A stretch of 38,544 nt of DNA from an uncultured Eubacteriales bacterium. GTDB lineage: Bacteria > Bacillota > Clostridia > Oscillospirales > Ruminococcaceae. Position 1 is the first letter of the stretch. Each line of letters begins with the position of its first letter. The stretch spans positions 1-38,544 of the forward strand of contig ONMZ01000017.1 of the NCBI GenBank assembly GCA_900319075.1, given 5' to 3'. Shown here piece by piece: positions 15,572-24,851 of this stretch. A program made the translations under genes and the position numbers. The notes under the pieces were generated by a model, which had not been told where the DNA came from, made no database searches, and saw only the letters and a program-made list of their open reading frames with translations.

Positions 15572-17340
15572 CACATGGACTCTGGGCAGGTTATCTTGAG
15601 CATATCAAGAATATTTGCGATCACCTGTTTAACAGCCAGTGAAAGGGAGAGCCTTGCCTGCATAAGCTCCTCCTGCTCCCCTTTGATACGGCAGGAATTA
15701 TAGAACTTATGGAACAACGTTGCAAGGTCGATAGCATACTTTGTGACCTTGGCAGGATCGTAATTCCTTGCGCTGTCGTTTATAACATTTGGCAGATTAG
15801 CCAGCAGCTTGATTATCTCCTTTTCCTCGGCACTTTCAAGCAGCTTTGCACAGCGCTCATCAAATGGCTTGACCGCTATGCCTTCCTCTGAAAGCTTTTT
15901 GATGACCGAGCAGATCCTTGCGTGTGCATACTGAACATAGTACACCGGGTTCTGACTTGACTGGGAAACTGCAAGGTCAAGGTCAAAGTCAAACTGGGAA
16001 TTAGGCTCACGCAGATTAAAGAAAAATCTTGCCGCATCTATCGGTATCTCATCAAGCAGAGTGTTAAGAGTTATAGCCTTGCCCGAACGCTTTGAAAGCT
16101 TGTAAGCCTCACCGTTCTTTACCAGCCTTACCATCTGCATAATAACTATATCCAGCTTCTTTTCGTCAACCCCAAGCGCTGTCATAGATGCCTTTATCCT
16201 TGGGATATAGCCGTGGTGATCGGCGCCGAAAATATCAACAGCCTTATCAAACTTTCTTACCGCAAGCTTGTTGTAATGGTATGCAATATCCGGAACAAGA
16301 TAAGTCGGGATACCGTTTTCACGCACCAGCACCCTGTCCTTTTCATCGCCGAAATCGGTGGTCCTGAACCACAGTGCACCGTCCTTTTCGTAGGTATGGC
16401 CGCTTGCCTTGAGCTTTTCGATTATGTCCCTGACAGAGCCGTCGTTGTGCAGCGTGCTCTCCCTGAACCAGGTATCATAAGTAATGCGGTATTTTTCAAG
16501 GTCTTTGTGAAGTCCCTCAATATTTATCGGAAGTGCGAAATCAACAAGCGCCTTGCGTCTATCCTCCTCGGACATTTCTCCTGCACTATTTCCGTATTTA
16601 TCATAAAAATTCTTTGCATGGGCAATTATATCCATTCCCAGATAAACGTCCTCCGGCATAGGGAACTGCTCGGTGCTTCCATTTTCTCCGTATATCTCTT
16701 TGCAGAAATCCTCAACGGAAAGACCCTTTGCCGCAACAGATTGTCCAGCATCGCTTAGTATCTGCATATAGCGCAGCGAAAGCGACTTTCCGAACTTTTC
16801 TATCTGGTTGCCCGCATCGTTCACATAAAACTCTCTTTCGACCTGATAACCTGCCTTTTCAAGCACCGCCGCAAGACAGTCTCCGATGGCGCCGCCTCTG
16901 GCGTTTCCTATATGCATAGGACCTGTGGGGTTTGCCGAAACGAACTCAACAAGCACTCTCTTGCCCCTGCCCATATCGGTCTTTCCGTAACTTTCCTTTT
17001 CCTCAAGCACGGCTTTGAGCACCTGGGCATACCACAGAGGGGAATAGAAAAAGTTGATAAATCCCGGACCTGCCACCTCACATCTTTCAAAGCAGGATCC
17101 TTCCAGCCTTATCTTTTCAACAATACTCTGTGCAATAGCCCTTGGATTGTTTCTGAAAGGTCTTGCACATACCATTGCCGCATTGGTAGACACATCGCCG
17201 TTTTTAGGGTCAGCGGGTATCTCGGAAATAAAAGCAGGGATAGGCTCCTCAGGGAAAGTCCCCTCCGCCACCAGTTCTCCCAGTGCGGTCATAACAAGCT
17301 CCTTCACCTGCATAAACGCATCATTAACAAGATTTATCAT
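15571..17340 (-). CDS. argS: Arginyl-tRNA synthetase
   Basis: Charges tRNA-Arg with arginine; class Ia synthetase. The 589-aa protein has an N-terminal tRNA D-loop recognition domain (about 1-100), the HIGH-type signature HIGN at 143-146 in SANPTGPMHIGNARGG, a KLSKRSG version of the KMSKS loop, and a C-terminal anticodon-binding helical domain with the DALR-type end. Start ATG at 17340 follows gagagga. It lies in the operon between the DUF1934 gene (21 bases upstream) and the DUF218 gene (overlapping stop/start). The argS-DUF1934 pairing is also found in Bacillus (argS-ywiB). Confidence 0.97.
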   Translation of the reverse strand: MINLVNDAFMQVKELVMTALGELVAEGTFPEEPIPAFISEIPADPKNGDVSTNAAMVCARPFRNNPRAIAQSIVEKIRLEGSCFERCEVAGPGFINFFYSPLWYAQVLKAVLEEKESYGKTDMGRGKRVLVEFVSANPTGPMHIGNARGGAIGDCLAAVLEKAGYQVEREFYVNDAGNQIEKFGKSLSLRYMQILSDAGQSVAAKGLSVEDFCKEIYGENGSTEQFPMPEDVYLGMDIIAHAKNFYDKYGNSAGEMSEEDRRKALVDFALPINIEGLHKDLEKYRITYDTWFRESTLHNDGSVRDIIEKLKASGHTYEKDGALWFRTTDFGDEKDRVLVRENGIPTYLVPDIAYHYNKLAVRKFDKAVDIFGADHHGYIPRIKASMTALGVDEKKLDIVIMQMVRLVKNGEAYKLSKRSGKAITLNTLLDEIPIDAARFFFNLREPNSQFDFDLDLAVSQSSQNPVYYVQYAHARICSVIKKLSEEGIAVKPFDERCAKLLESAEEKEIIKLLANLPNVINDSARNYDPAKVTKYAIDLATLFHKFYNSCRIKGEQEELMQARLSLSLAVKQVIANILDMLKITCPESM

Positions 17341-17360
17341 CTTTTTCGTCCTCTCTGTGT

Positions 17361-17783
17361 TTAACTTTTTACTTCAATATAAACGTCAAAATCTCCCACG
17401 TAACTGGAATTGACGTCTATAACATATTTAAAATCCAGCTTTCCGCCCTTTTCGTCCAGCTCGGAATCAATGGACTTTGCATTTACACCAACCATAAACT
17501 CTCCGTACGGTGTACCGTAAACGCAATGGTGCTTTGTTCCAAGCTCAACTATCAGATTAGAGCTTACCGATCCTGTGCGGCACATCACAACTTTTTTACC
17601 CTCAAAAAGCTCGATAGTTGTGGTACTTCCCTCATATCCGGTAGCCTCGGACTCATCATAGGTCAGCTTGTATCCGCTGGGGGTCTTTTCATATATTGCT
17701 CTGGAAAGCAGCTCGGTGGATTCTTTTTTATCTCCGTCCGACTGACTGCTCACCAGTTTCATAGAAACATCCTGTTTTTGCAA
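17361..17783 (-). CDS. DUF1934 (YwiB-like) beta-barrel protein
   Basis: 140-aa small soluble protein matching the YwiB family in length, in a beta-rich pattern (KLTYDESEATGYEGSTTTIELFEGKKVVMCRTG) and in its place next to argS. The family is predicted to be a lipocalin-like small barrel; its ligand is unknown. The start codon is TTG at 17783, with a perfect aaggagg 7 bases before it. No signal peptide is visible. It lies 12 bases after the murI stop, so it is co-transcribed with murI and argS. Confidence 0.8.
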   Translation of the reverse strand: MQKQDVSMKLVSSQSDGDKKESTELLSRAIYEKTPSGYKLTYDESEATGYEGSTTTIELFEGKKVVMCRTGSVSSNLIVELGTKHHCVYGTPYGEFMVGVNAKSIDSELDEKGGKLDFKYVIDVNSSYVGDFDVYIEVKS

Positions 17784-17795
17784 TTCTTATCCTCC

Positions 17796-18614
17796 TTAGA
17801 ATTTAAGGGTGCATTTTGATATTTTTGCATTTATATTCGTATCCATAAGCTTTTGCACATTTTCCCTGAAAAGCTCCTCGCTGTCGGTACAAAAAAGCTT
17901 TAACTCACCGGGACAGTCCCTGCCGCACAAAGCGTCATTATAACTCAGCGTTTTCAAAGCATACTTTGCAAGCTCCGCTCCGGAAGAGATCAGCGTTACT
18001 TCGCTGCCCATAATATCCGAGATAAGCTCGCTGAGGTGCGGATAATGGGTACAGCCCAGTATAAGTGTATCCACCTGTTCTTTTTTCATTATCTCCAGAT
18101 ACTGGTTTGCAAAAAAACGTGCAGGCTCACAATCCTTTGAGGTATACCCGTTTTCCACCAAAGGCACGAACATGGGACACGCCATGCCCACCACTTTTAC
18201 CTCCGGCATTATCTCATGTATCACCTTTCCGTAGCTTCCGCTTTTTATGGTGGCACTTGTTCCGATAACACCGATGCGCTTGTTCTTTGTTGCTGCACAG
18301 GCTGCGTGAGCCGCAGGGAGCACAACGCCGCTTTTAAGCTCGGTAGCACTGTCCTCAAACACCGGCATAGACATCATAACGGATGAAACCGTGCCGCAGG
18401 CAACAAGTATCATCTTAACATCATGCTGCTCCAAAAAGGCGATATCCTGCTTTGCATATGAGTATATAGTGTGCTTGCTTTTGGTTCCGTAAGGGATCCT
18501 TGCAGTATCACCGAGATAGATTATATCCTCGTTGGGCATAAGCTTTCTGAGTTCATCAACACAAGTCAGACCGCCCACGCCTGAATCAAAAACTCCGATT
18601 GCCGAATTATTCAT
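17796..18614 (-). CDS. murI: Glutamate racemase
   Basis: Interconverts L- and D-glutamate to supply D-Glu for peptidoglycan; cytoplasmic, cofactor-independent. The 272-aa protein has IGVFDSGVGGL (Asp10, Ser11), GDTARIPYG, and the two catalytic cysteines in VACGTVSS (Cys73) and LGCTHYP (Cys188). The residue after Cys73 is Gly where many racemases have Asn. ATG 18614 overlaps the end of ddl by 8 bases, which indicates translational coupling between the D-Ala-D-Ala ligase and D-Glu supply. Confidence 0.96.
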   Translation of the reverse strand: MNNSAIGVFDSGVGGLTCVDELRKLMPNEDIIYLGDTARIPYGTKSKHTIYSYAKQDIAFLEQHDVKMILVACGTVSSVMMSMPVFEDSATELKSGVVLPAAHAACAATKNKRIGVIGTSATIKSGSYGKVIHEIMPEVKVVGMACPMFVPLVENGYTSKDCEPARFFANQYLEIMKKEQVDTLILGCTHYPHLSELISDIMGSEVTLISSGAELAKYALKTLSYNDALCGRDCPGELKLFCTDSEELFRENVQKLMDTNINAKISKCTLKF

Positions 18615-19686
18615 AGTCTACCCCTGCTCTTTCAAGGGCAAGCTTTATCAGGTTGTCCTCCTGCTGTTCAAAAGTCATTCCCTCGTGCTGCATAAGCTTG
18701 GGGTACATACTTATTGAGGTGTGTCCGGGCATGGTGTTTATCTCGTTGAGCACCACAGCTCCGTCGTCACAAAGGAAGAAATCCACCCTTGCAAGTCCGG
18801 TGCAGCCCATTGCCTTGTAAGCCTTAACGGCGGTCTGTCTTATTTCCTCTATTCTGTCCTGAGGTATCCTTGCGGGAATAAATGTTTTCGAGTCGCAGTT
18901 GCAATATTTAGCATCAAAATCATAAAACTCGTTGGCAGCCTCTATCTCGCCGGCTGTGGAAGCGGTGATCTTGTCGTTGCCCATAACGGCGCACTCACAT
19001 TCCTTACCCTTGACCTCCTGCTCGACAATTACTTTTTTATCGTGTGCAAAAGCAAGTTTTATTCCGTTTTTTAGGCTTTCAAGATCGGTGACTTTTGATA
19101 TGCCCACCGAAGAACCGCAGTTTGCCGGTTTAACATACATAGGATATGCCAGTTTTTTCTCCATAAGTGCACATTTTTCATCCAGATGGGAAAGGTCAGA
19201 ATATGTCACAGCCATATATTCAGCCATTCTTACCCCGTAGCTTCCCAGAACGATATGTGTCAGTTCCTTATCCATACAGTTTGCAGAGCTGATATGATCG
19301 CAGCCCACAAAGGGTATCTGTGCCATTTCCAGAAGTCCCTGGATCGTGCCGTCCTCTCCGTTTTTTCCGTGCAGGACAGGGAAAACGCAGTCCACCTTAA
19401 CACGGCTGACCTCACCGTCATCATTTACAGCGATAAATCCCTTATCCATAGGGTCCGGGCTGAGTACACAAGGGACATTATCAGGGTGCTTTTCCCACTT
19501 GCCTCCGGGAATATCATCAACGTCACCTATATATTTAAGCCAGTGCCCTTTTTTCGTTATACCGATACACACCACGGAATATTTATCTCCGGGTATGCTT
19601 TTAATTACATGAGCCGCCGAAACCAGCGATATATCATGCTCGTTGGATTTACCTCCGAATATGACTGCCACACGGATCTTAGCCAT
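18607..19686 (-). CDS. ddl: D-alanine--D-alanine ligase
   Basis: Joins two D-Ala with ATP to make the dipeptide that ends the peptidoglycan stem. The 359-aa ATP-grasp protein shows AVIFGGKSNEHDISLVSA at the N-terminus, the LHGKNGEDGTIQGLLE loop, PMYVKPANCGSSVGISKV and VVLNEINTMPGHTSISMYPKL at the C-terminal metal site. ATG 19686 follows ggagag. First gene of the operon, driven by the promoter at 19736-19764. I see nothing that marks it as a D-Ala-D-Lac (vancomycin-resistance) ligase; specificity would need the omega-loop compared with known enzymes. Confidence 0.94.
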   Translation of the reverse strand: MAKIRVAVIFGGKSNEHDISLVSAAHVIKSIPGDKYSVVCIGITKKGHWLKYIGDVDDIPGGKWEKHPDNVPCVLSPDPMDKGFIAVNDDGEVSRVKVDCVFPVLHGKNGEDGTIQGLLEMAQIPFVGCDHISSANCMDKELTHIVLGSYGVRMAEYMAVTYSDLSHLDEKCALMEKKLAYPMYVKPANCGSSVGISKVTDLESLKNGIKLAFAHDKKVIVEQEVKGKECECAVMGNDKITASTAGEIEAANEFYDFDAKYCNCDSKTFIPARIPQDRIEEIRQTAVKAYKAMGCTGLARVDFFLCDDGAVVLNEINTMPGHTSISMYPKLMQHEGMTFEQQEDNLIKLALERAGVDYE

Positions 19687-19735
19687 TAACGATCTCTCCT
19701 ATCAGATGTAATTTTATCATAAAAGTTATCAATAT

Positions 19736-19764
19736 ATTTTACCATAAATCGTCCGTTATTGCAA
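19736..19764 (-). promoter_or_regulatory. Promoter of the ddl operon
   Basis: On the minus strand, TTGCAA (19764-19759) and TAAAAT (19741-19736) with a 17-bp spacer, about 50 bases before the ddl start. A 7-bp inverted repeat (19754-19760/19779-19785) overlaps the -35 box; it may also be the weak end of hisA transcription. Confidence 0.6.
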
Positions 19765-19827
19765 ATGTATTTCCTACAAATAACGCTCAAAATACACCTC
19801 AATATTGTTGCTTTTGCCTAAGTTGGT

Positions 19828-20598
19828 CTATTTGTATCCGGCTATGCGCTCAAAGCTCATTTTGCCCCCGAATATATCAAGGGCAGATCCAACGGTAAAA
19901 TCCACCTTTTCATTGCCCAGCACCCTTAGCTTTTCAATGTCGCCAAAAGATGAGATCCCGCCTGCATAGGTAGAGGGCACCGGGGAATGCTCCCCCAGGA
20001 TCTTTGCCACATCCTCCTGTATCCCTCCGGTTTTTCCCTCAACGTCTGCGGCATGGACAAGAAACTCGTCACAATACCCCGAAAGGGTGTCAAGGATCCT
20101 GCCGTCAAGCTCCACATCAGTGAATTTCTGCCAGCGATCTGTGACAATATAGTATCTTCCGTTTTTCGCACGGCAGGACAGGTCAAGCACAAGGCGCTGC
20201 TTTCCCACGGCATTTACCAGCTTTTCAAGGTTGTCCCAGGCAATCTGTCCGTCTTTGAAAACATAGCTGGTAACAATAACATGGCTGGCACCCCCGTCAA
20301 GGAACATCTTTGCGTTTTCTGCATTTATCCCGCCGCCTATCTGCAATCCGCCCTCCCACGCTTTAAGTGCGGAAAAAGCCTGTTTAAGATCGCCCTCATA
20401 ATAAGGGCTTTCCTTAGGATTCAATATTATTATATGCCCTCCCCTGAGGTCATATTTTTTGTAAAGCTTTGCATAATACGCACCGTCCTGCTGTGATACA
20501 AAATTATCAAGGGCATAGTCACCCTTATCTGCAAGGCTTGAACCAACTATTTGTTTTACACTTGCGTTGTGTATATCTATGCAAGGTCTGAATCTCAT
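19828..20598 (-). CDS. hisA: Eukaryotic-type HisA (ProFAR isomerase)
   Basis: Isomerises the aminoaldose ProFAR to PRFAR in histidine synthesis; (beta/alpha)8 barrel. The 256-aa sequence follows the fungal His6-type subfamily rather than the usual bacterial HisA: CIDIHNASVKQIVG (Asp8), FVSQQDGAYYAKLYKKYDLRGGHII, LQIGGGINAENA, HVIVTSYVF, LVLDLSCRAKNGRYYIVTDRWQKFT, EFLVHAADVEGKTGG, and VDFTVGSALDIFGG near the end. It stands alone with no other his gene, in a head-to-head arrangement with acn. Start ATG at 20598 follows a G-rich ribosome site. This subfamily is known in scattered bacteria, so horizontal origin is possible but not shown here. Confidence 0.88.
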   Translation of the reverse strand: MRFRPCIDIHNASVKQIVGSSLADKGDYALDNFVSQQDGAYYAKLYKKYDLRGGHIIILNPKESPYYEGDLKQAFSALKAWEGGLQIGGGINAENAKMFLDGGASHVIVTSYVFKDGQIAWDNLEKLVNAVGKQRLVLDLSCRAKNGRYYIVTDRWQKFTDVELDGRILDTLSGYCDEFLVHAADVEGKTGGIQEDVAKILGEHSPVPSTYAGGISSFGDIEKLRVLGNEKVDFTVGSALDIFGGKMSFERIAGYK

Positions 20599-20632
20599 AT
20601 ACGTCCCCCCATCTGCCCTTTTTATCCTATTT

Positions 20633-20661
20633 ATTATATATTATACTGCCTGTCCTGTCAA
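20633..20661 (-). promoter_or_regulatory. hisA promoter
   Basis: On the minus strand, TTGACA (20661-20656) and TATAAT (20638-20633) with a 17-bp spacer; an overlapping TATAAT 10 bp from the -35 box is wrongly spaced. Confidence 0.8.
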
Positions 20662-20718
20662 GAAATGCCCGTATGTTTGTCCTTGGTAAAGTATTTGCAC
20701 CGGCGCTGAGCGTAATTC

Positions 20719-20747
20719 TTGACAAAAAACTGATTTTGAGGTAAAAT
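20719..20747 (+). promoter_or_regulatory. acn operon promoter
   Basis: TTGACA at 20719-20724 and TAAAAT at 20742-20747 with a 17-bp spacer, about 41 bases before the acn start and divergent from the hisA promoter. Confidence 0.8.
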
Positions 20748-20787
20748 GGTGGTGTATGATTTTTTAACAAGAAAGGTGTTTTAAACT

Positions 20788-22728
20788 ATGGGACTTACTT
20801 TGACTGAAAAGATACTGAAAGCTCACCTTGTTGACGGAGAATTCGTCAAGGGCAGCGAGATAGGTATCCGCATCGACCAGACCCTTACTCAGGATGCAAC
20901 AGGAACTATGGCGTATCTGGAATATGAGGCAATGGGCGTGCCCCGTGTAAAGACTGAAAAGAGCGTGGCTTATATCGACCACAACACTTTACAGTCCGGA
21001 TTTGAAAATGCAGACGATCACAGATTTATCGGCTCTGTGGCAAAAAAACACGGCATTTATTTCTCACGCCCCGGCAACGGCATCTGCCATCAGGTGCATC
21101 TTGAAAGATTCGGGATCCCCGGAAAGACTCTTATAGGTTCAGACAGCCACACCCCCACCGGCGGCGGTATCGGCATGATAGCTATCGGCGCAGGCGGACT
21201 GGACGTTGCGGTTGCAATGGGCGGCGGTGCATATTACATAACCTATCCTCAGATAGTCAAGGTAAATCTTACAGGCAAGCTTAACGACTGGGTATCCGCT
21301 AAGGACGTTATCCTTGAAGTGCTCAGACGCATTTCCGTAAAGGGCGGCGTAGGTAAGGTAATGGAATACTGCGGCGAGGGTGTAAAGACCCTTTCTGTTC
21401 CCGAAAGAGCTACGATAACCAACATGGGCGCAGAGCTTGGCGCAACCACCTCTATCTTCCCATCTGACGAGATCACACAGGCTTTCCTCAAAGCACAGGA
21501 CAGAGGCGATGTATGGACAGAGCTTAAAGCAGACGATGACGCAGTATATGATGAGGTCATTGATATCGACCTCGGTTCGCTGGTCCCACAGGCTGCCTGC
21601 CCTCATTCTCCCGATAACGTGAAGAATATGGAGGAGATCGGCAAGCTGAAGGTGGATCAGGTGTGCATCGGTTCCTGCACAAACTCATCTTACGTTGATA
21701 TGATGAAGGTGGCATATATCCTTAAAGGAAAGACCGTTGACCCGAGCGTTTCTCTGGCTATTGCCCCCGGCTCAAAGCAGGTGCTGAATATGCTGGCTTC
21801 AAACGGCGCACTTGCCACAATGATAGATGCAGGGGCAAGGATACTTGAATCTGCCTGCGGTCCATGTATCGGTATGGGACAGGCTCCTAATTCCGGCGGA
21901 GTTTCCCTGAGAACGTTCAACAGAAACTTCCTTGGAAGAAGCGGAACAAAGGACGGACAGATCTACCTTGTATCACCTGAAACTGCTGCAGCTTCCGCAC
22001 TTACGGGATATCTTACCGATCCAAGAACTCTCGGTGAAATGCCAAAGATCCAGGTCCCCGAGCAGTTCAAGATAAATGACAACATGGTCGTTGCACCGGC
22101 AGCGCCGGAGGATATGGATTCGGTAGAGGTACTCAGAGGACCCAATATCAAGCCTTATCCAGAAACTGCACCGCTGGTGGAGAACATTGAGTGTCAGGTA
22201 TCTTTGAAAGTCGGAGATAACATTACCACCGACCATATCATGCCGGCAGGCGCAAAGATACTGCCTCTGCGTTCAAATATCCCCGCTATCTCCCAGCACT
22301 GCTTTACAGTCTGCGACGAGGATTTCCCAAGGCGTGCAAAGAATATGGGCAGATCTATAATCGTCGGCGGCTCTAATTACGGCCAGGGCAGCTCCCGTGA
22401 ACACGCAGCGCTTGCTCCCCTCTACCTTGGTATCAAGGCTGTGCTTGTAAAGAGCTTTGCAAGAATTCACAGAGCCAACCTTATAAACGCCGGCATACTC
22501 CCGCTTACTTTTGTAAACGAGGCTGATTATGATAAAATAAACCAGGGAGACGAGATAGCCATAGAAAATGTACGTGGGGATATACAGGCTTGCAAAACTC
22601 AGCTTACAGTAAAAAACAAGACAACAGGAGCTGAGATACCTGTTTTGTGCGAGCTTACAGGAAGAACAAAGGATATTATATTAGCAGGCGGACTGCTTGA
22701 TTATACAAGAGAACAACTTTCAAAGTAA
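20788..22728 (+). CDS. acn: Aconitate hydratase (short form)
   Basis: Isomerises citrate to isocitrate through cis-aconitate with a [4Fe-4S] cluster; cytoplasmic. The 646-aa protein is the shorter class of bacterial aconitase. Cluster ligands are Cys297 in GSCTNSS and Cys357 and Cys360 in CGPCIG. Also visible are LIGSDSHTPTGGGIGM, GGVSLRTFNRNFLGRSG, the swivel-domain junction NITTDHIMPAGAKI, and GSNYGQGSSREHAAL. ATG 20788 follows aaaggtg. The next gene starts 29 bases after the stop and icd follows, so the unit converts citrate to 2-oxoglutarate, presumably for glutamate synthesis. No citrate synthase gene is in the window. Confidence 0.95.
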   Translation: MGLTLTEKILKAHLVDGEFVKGSEIGIRIDQTLTQDATGTMAYLEYEAMGVPRVKTEKSVAYIDHNTLQSGFENADDHRFIGSVAKKHGIYFSRPGNGICHQVHLERFGIPGKTLIGSDSHTPTGGGIGMIAIGAGGLDVAVAMGGGAYYITYPQIVKVNLTGKLNDWVSAKDVILEVLRRISVKGGVGKVMEYCGEGVKTLSVPERATITNMGAELGATTSIFPSDEITQAFLKAQDRGDVWTELKADDDAVYDEVIDIDLGSLVPQAACPHSPDNVKNMEEIGKLKVDQVCIGSCTNSSYVDMMKVAYILKGKTVDPSVSLAIAPGSKQVLNMLASNGALATMIDAGARILESACGPCIGMGQAPNSGGVSLRTFNRNFLGRSGTKDGQIYLVSPETAAASALTGYLTDPRTLGEMPKIQVPEQFKINDNMVVAPAAPEDMDSVEVLRGPNIKPYPETAPLVENIECQVSLKVGDNITTDHIMPAGAKILPLRSNIPAISQHCFTVCDEDFPRRAKNMGRSIIVGGSNYGQGSSREHAALAPLYLGIKAVLVKSFARIHRANLINAGILPLTFVNEADYDKINQGDEIAIENVRGDIQACKTQLTVKNKTTGAEIPVLCELTGRTKDIILAGGLLDYTREQLSK

Positions 22729-22757
22729 TTTTCAGACATTGAAAGGAGACACATATC

Positions 22758-23525
22758 ATGAAAGACTCATACGATCCCTTAGATTGGAGCAACGGTCAGA
22801 AAACACAGGGCTATGACCGGTATTCCCAGTCAGATTACGATGCGTTTGCAAACAATCCCACATACCGCAGCGACAGTGCGGACAGCACAGCAGCCTATCA
22901 GGATGATTACAGCGCATACGACACAGCACAAACTTACGGCGCTGATAACAACGCATATTATGACAGCACCCAGATGGGCAATGCTTATCAGAGCTATGAC
23001 AGTTACCAGCAGGGCTATGCCAACACCTACCAGCAGACACAAAATTACAATTACGACTCCCCTGCCCAGGGCGCTCCCAGGTATACCCAGGCTGACTACG
23101 ACTATATGGCGCAAAACCCCTCCAATCTTCGTGAGGACCCGAACAGAATGGATCCCGAACAGTTTTTCAGCATGGTGCAGGAGCAGGACAAACGCAAGAG
23201 AAGACAAGAACAGATAGCTATGTTTGCCCTTACGAGCAAGACTCACCACCTTTACAGATCCGGTGAAGGCTCCGGAGAGATAAGCAAGGATTTTCTGCTT
23301 TATATCGTTGCCGTAGGACTTGGCGCAGGTATCGCAGGCTTGTTTCACGTTTCGTTTTTCCTTTTCCCGCTGATAGCTACCTTTATTGCGCTTATCGTGT
23401 TTGTTGTCAAATCCCTCGTTATTGACAATGTATCACCGATCGAGGCGCTGAAAGCAGATGCTCTGCCAATAGTTGGCTTTGTGGTGGGAATAATCCTTAC
23501 TGTCGTACTTTACAACAGGCGATAA
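22758..23525 (+). CDS. Membrane protein with Tyr/Gln/Asp-rich disordered N-terminus
   Basis: 255-aa protein of unknown function between acn and icd. The first 120 residues hold 21 Tyr and about 15 Gln with many Ser, Asp, Asn and Ala and almost no bulky aliphatic residues. They resemble the prion-like or FUS-type low-complexity composition. A short charged helix (about 130-152, with EQDKRKRRQEQ) leads to a hydrophobic C-terminal part with about three membrane segments (178-198, 201-219, 236-252). It would therefore be anchored by its C-terminus with a long soluble tail, probably cytoplasmic given the basic stretch before the first segment. ATG 22758 follows gaaaggaga. No catalytic motif is visible. 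Co-transcription with two TCA enzymes is the only functional hint. Confidence 0.85.
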   Translation: MKDSYDPLDWSNGQKTQGYDRYSQSDYDAFANNPTYRSDSADSTAAYQDDYSAYDTAQTYGADNNAYYDSTQMGNAYQSYDSYQQGYANTYQQTQNYNYDSPAQGAPRYTQADYDYMAQNPSNLREDPNRMDPEQFFSMVQEQDKRKRRQEQIAMFALTSKTHHLYRSGEGSGEISKDFLLYIVAVGLGAGIAGLFHVSFFLFPLIATFIALIVFVVKSLVIDNVSPIEALKADALPIVGFVVGIILTVVLYNRR

Positions 23526-23567
23526 AAAACAACCAATTGAATCTTATTTAATACGGAGGAATGTAAA

Positions 23568-24785
23568 ATGGATAAAATACAGATGAAAACACCGCTGGTG
23601 GAGATGGACGGCGACGAGATGACAAGGATCATCTGGCAGGAGATAAAGGACATTCTGCTGCTGCCTTACATCGACCTTAAAACAGAGTATTACGATCTCG
23701 GTCTGGTACACAGAAACGAGACCAACGATCAGGTAACTATCGACTCGGCTAACGCTACCAAAAAGTACGGCGTTGCTGTAAAGTGCGCAACTATCACACC
23801 TAACGCTGCAAGAATGCCCGAGTACAACCTCAAGGAGATGTGGAAGTCCCCTAACGGCACTATCAGAGCGATGCTGGACGGAACAGTTTTCAGAACGCCT
23901 ATCCTTGTTAAAGGCATCACCCCTTATATCCCCACATGGACAAAGCCAATAACTATCGCCCGTCACGCTTACGGCGATGTTTACAAGAACGTTGAGATGA
24001 AGTGTCCGCAGGGTTCAAAGGCAGAGCTTGTTCTCACCGACAAGGACGGCAAGGAAACAAGAGAGCAGATCTTTGATTTTGAAAACACTCCCGGCATAAT
24101 CCAGGGACTTCATAACAGAGAGGATTCTATCTCCTCGTTTGCAAGGGCTTGCTTCAACTTTGCACTTGACACCAAGCAGGACATCTGGTTTGCTACAAAG
24201 GATACTATCTCCAAAAAGTATGACCACACCTTCAAGGACATCTTTGCAGAGATCTATGAAAAGGAGTACAAGGAGAAGTTCGAGGCTGCGGGTATAGAGT
24301 ATTTCTACACCCTTATAGACGATGCTGTTGCAAGAGTTATCCGTTCAAACGGCGGCTACATCTGGGCTTGCAAGAACTATGACGGCGACGTTATGAGCGA
24401 CATGGTGGCTACCGCTTACGGCTCACTTGCTATGATGACATCTGTTCTCGTTTCGCCTGACGGAGTTTACGAGTACGAGGCTGCTCACGGAACCGTTCAG
24501 CGCCACTACTACAAGCACCTCAAGGGCGAGGAGACCTCGACAAACTCAGTCGCTACGCTGTTTGCATGGACAGGCGCACTGAGAAAGAGAGGCGAGCTCG
24601 ACCAGCTGCCCGAGCTTGTAAAGTTTGCTGATTCCCTTGAAAAGGCAACTATACAGACTATCGAGGACGGCGTTATGACAGGCGACCTTTACCTGCTCTC
24701 AACTCTTGAAAACAAGCAGAAGGTAAACACCGAGGACTTCCTCAAGGCTGTAAATGAGAGACTTGTAAAGATACTGGGTAAATAA
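23568..24785 (+). CDS. icd: NADP-dependent isocitrate dehydrogenase, eukaryotic-type
   Basis: Oxidatively decarboxylates isocitrate to 2-oxoglutarate with NADP as the likely acceptor. The 405-aa protein aligns with the eukaryotic-type (IDH1-like, type II) class rather than E. coli Icd. It starts with [21 protein letters not shown], followed by [89 protein letters not shown], and [10 protein letters not shown] (the nucleotide site of NADP enzymes). ATG 23568 follows acggagg. Last gene of the acn operon, closed by the terminator at 24803-24833. Confidence 0.95.
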   Translation: MDKIQMKTPLVEMDGDEMTRIIWQEIKDILLLPYIDLKTEYYDLGLVHRNETNDQVTIDSANATKKYGVAVKCATITPNAARMPEYNLKEMWKSPNGTIRAMLDGTVFRTPILVKGITPYIPTWTKPITIARHAYGDVYKNVEMKCPQGSKAELVLTDKDGKETREQIFDFENTPGIIQGLHNREDSISSFARACFNFALDTKQDIWFATKDTISKKYDHTFKDIFAEIYEKEYKEKFEAAGIEYFYTLIDDAVARVIRSNGGYIWACKNYDGDVMSDMVATAYGSLAMMTSVLVSPDGVYEYEAAHGTVQRHYYKHLKGEETSTNSVATLFAWTGALRKRGELDQLPELVKFADSLEKATIQTIEDGVMTGDLYLLSTLENKQKVNTEDFLKAVNERLVKILGK

Positions 24786-24802
24786 TTGGACAGTTAAAAG
24801 CA

Positions 24803-24833
24803 GAGGACTTCCCGCTTGGGAAGCCCTCTTTTT
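24803..24833 (+). terminator. Terminator of the acn-icd operon
   Basis: Stem gagg-a-cttccc (24803-24813) / gggaag-c-cctc (24818-24828), loop gctt, followed by a run of T (24829-24833). It lies 17 bases after the icd stop. Confidence 0.9.
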
Positions 24834-24851
24834 GTACATATTTTTGGACAG

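Noticed and set aside
18607-19686. Vancomycin-resistance type D-Ala-D-Lac ligase
   Set aside because: No vanH/vanX-like neighbours; the operon is a normal precursor-synthesis one with murI, and the VanY-like gene is far away and apparently lacks its catalytic Glu.
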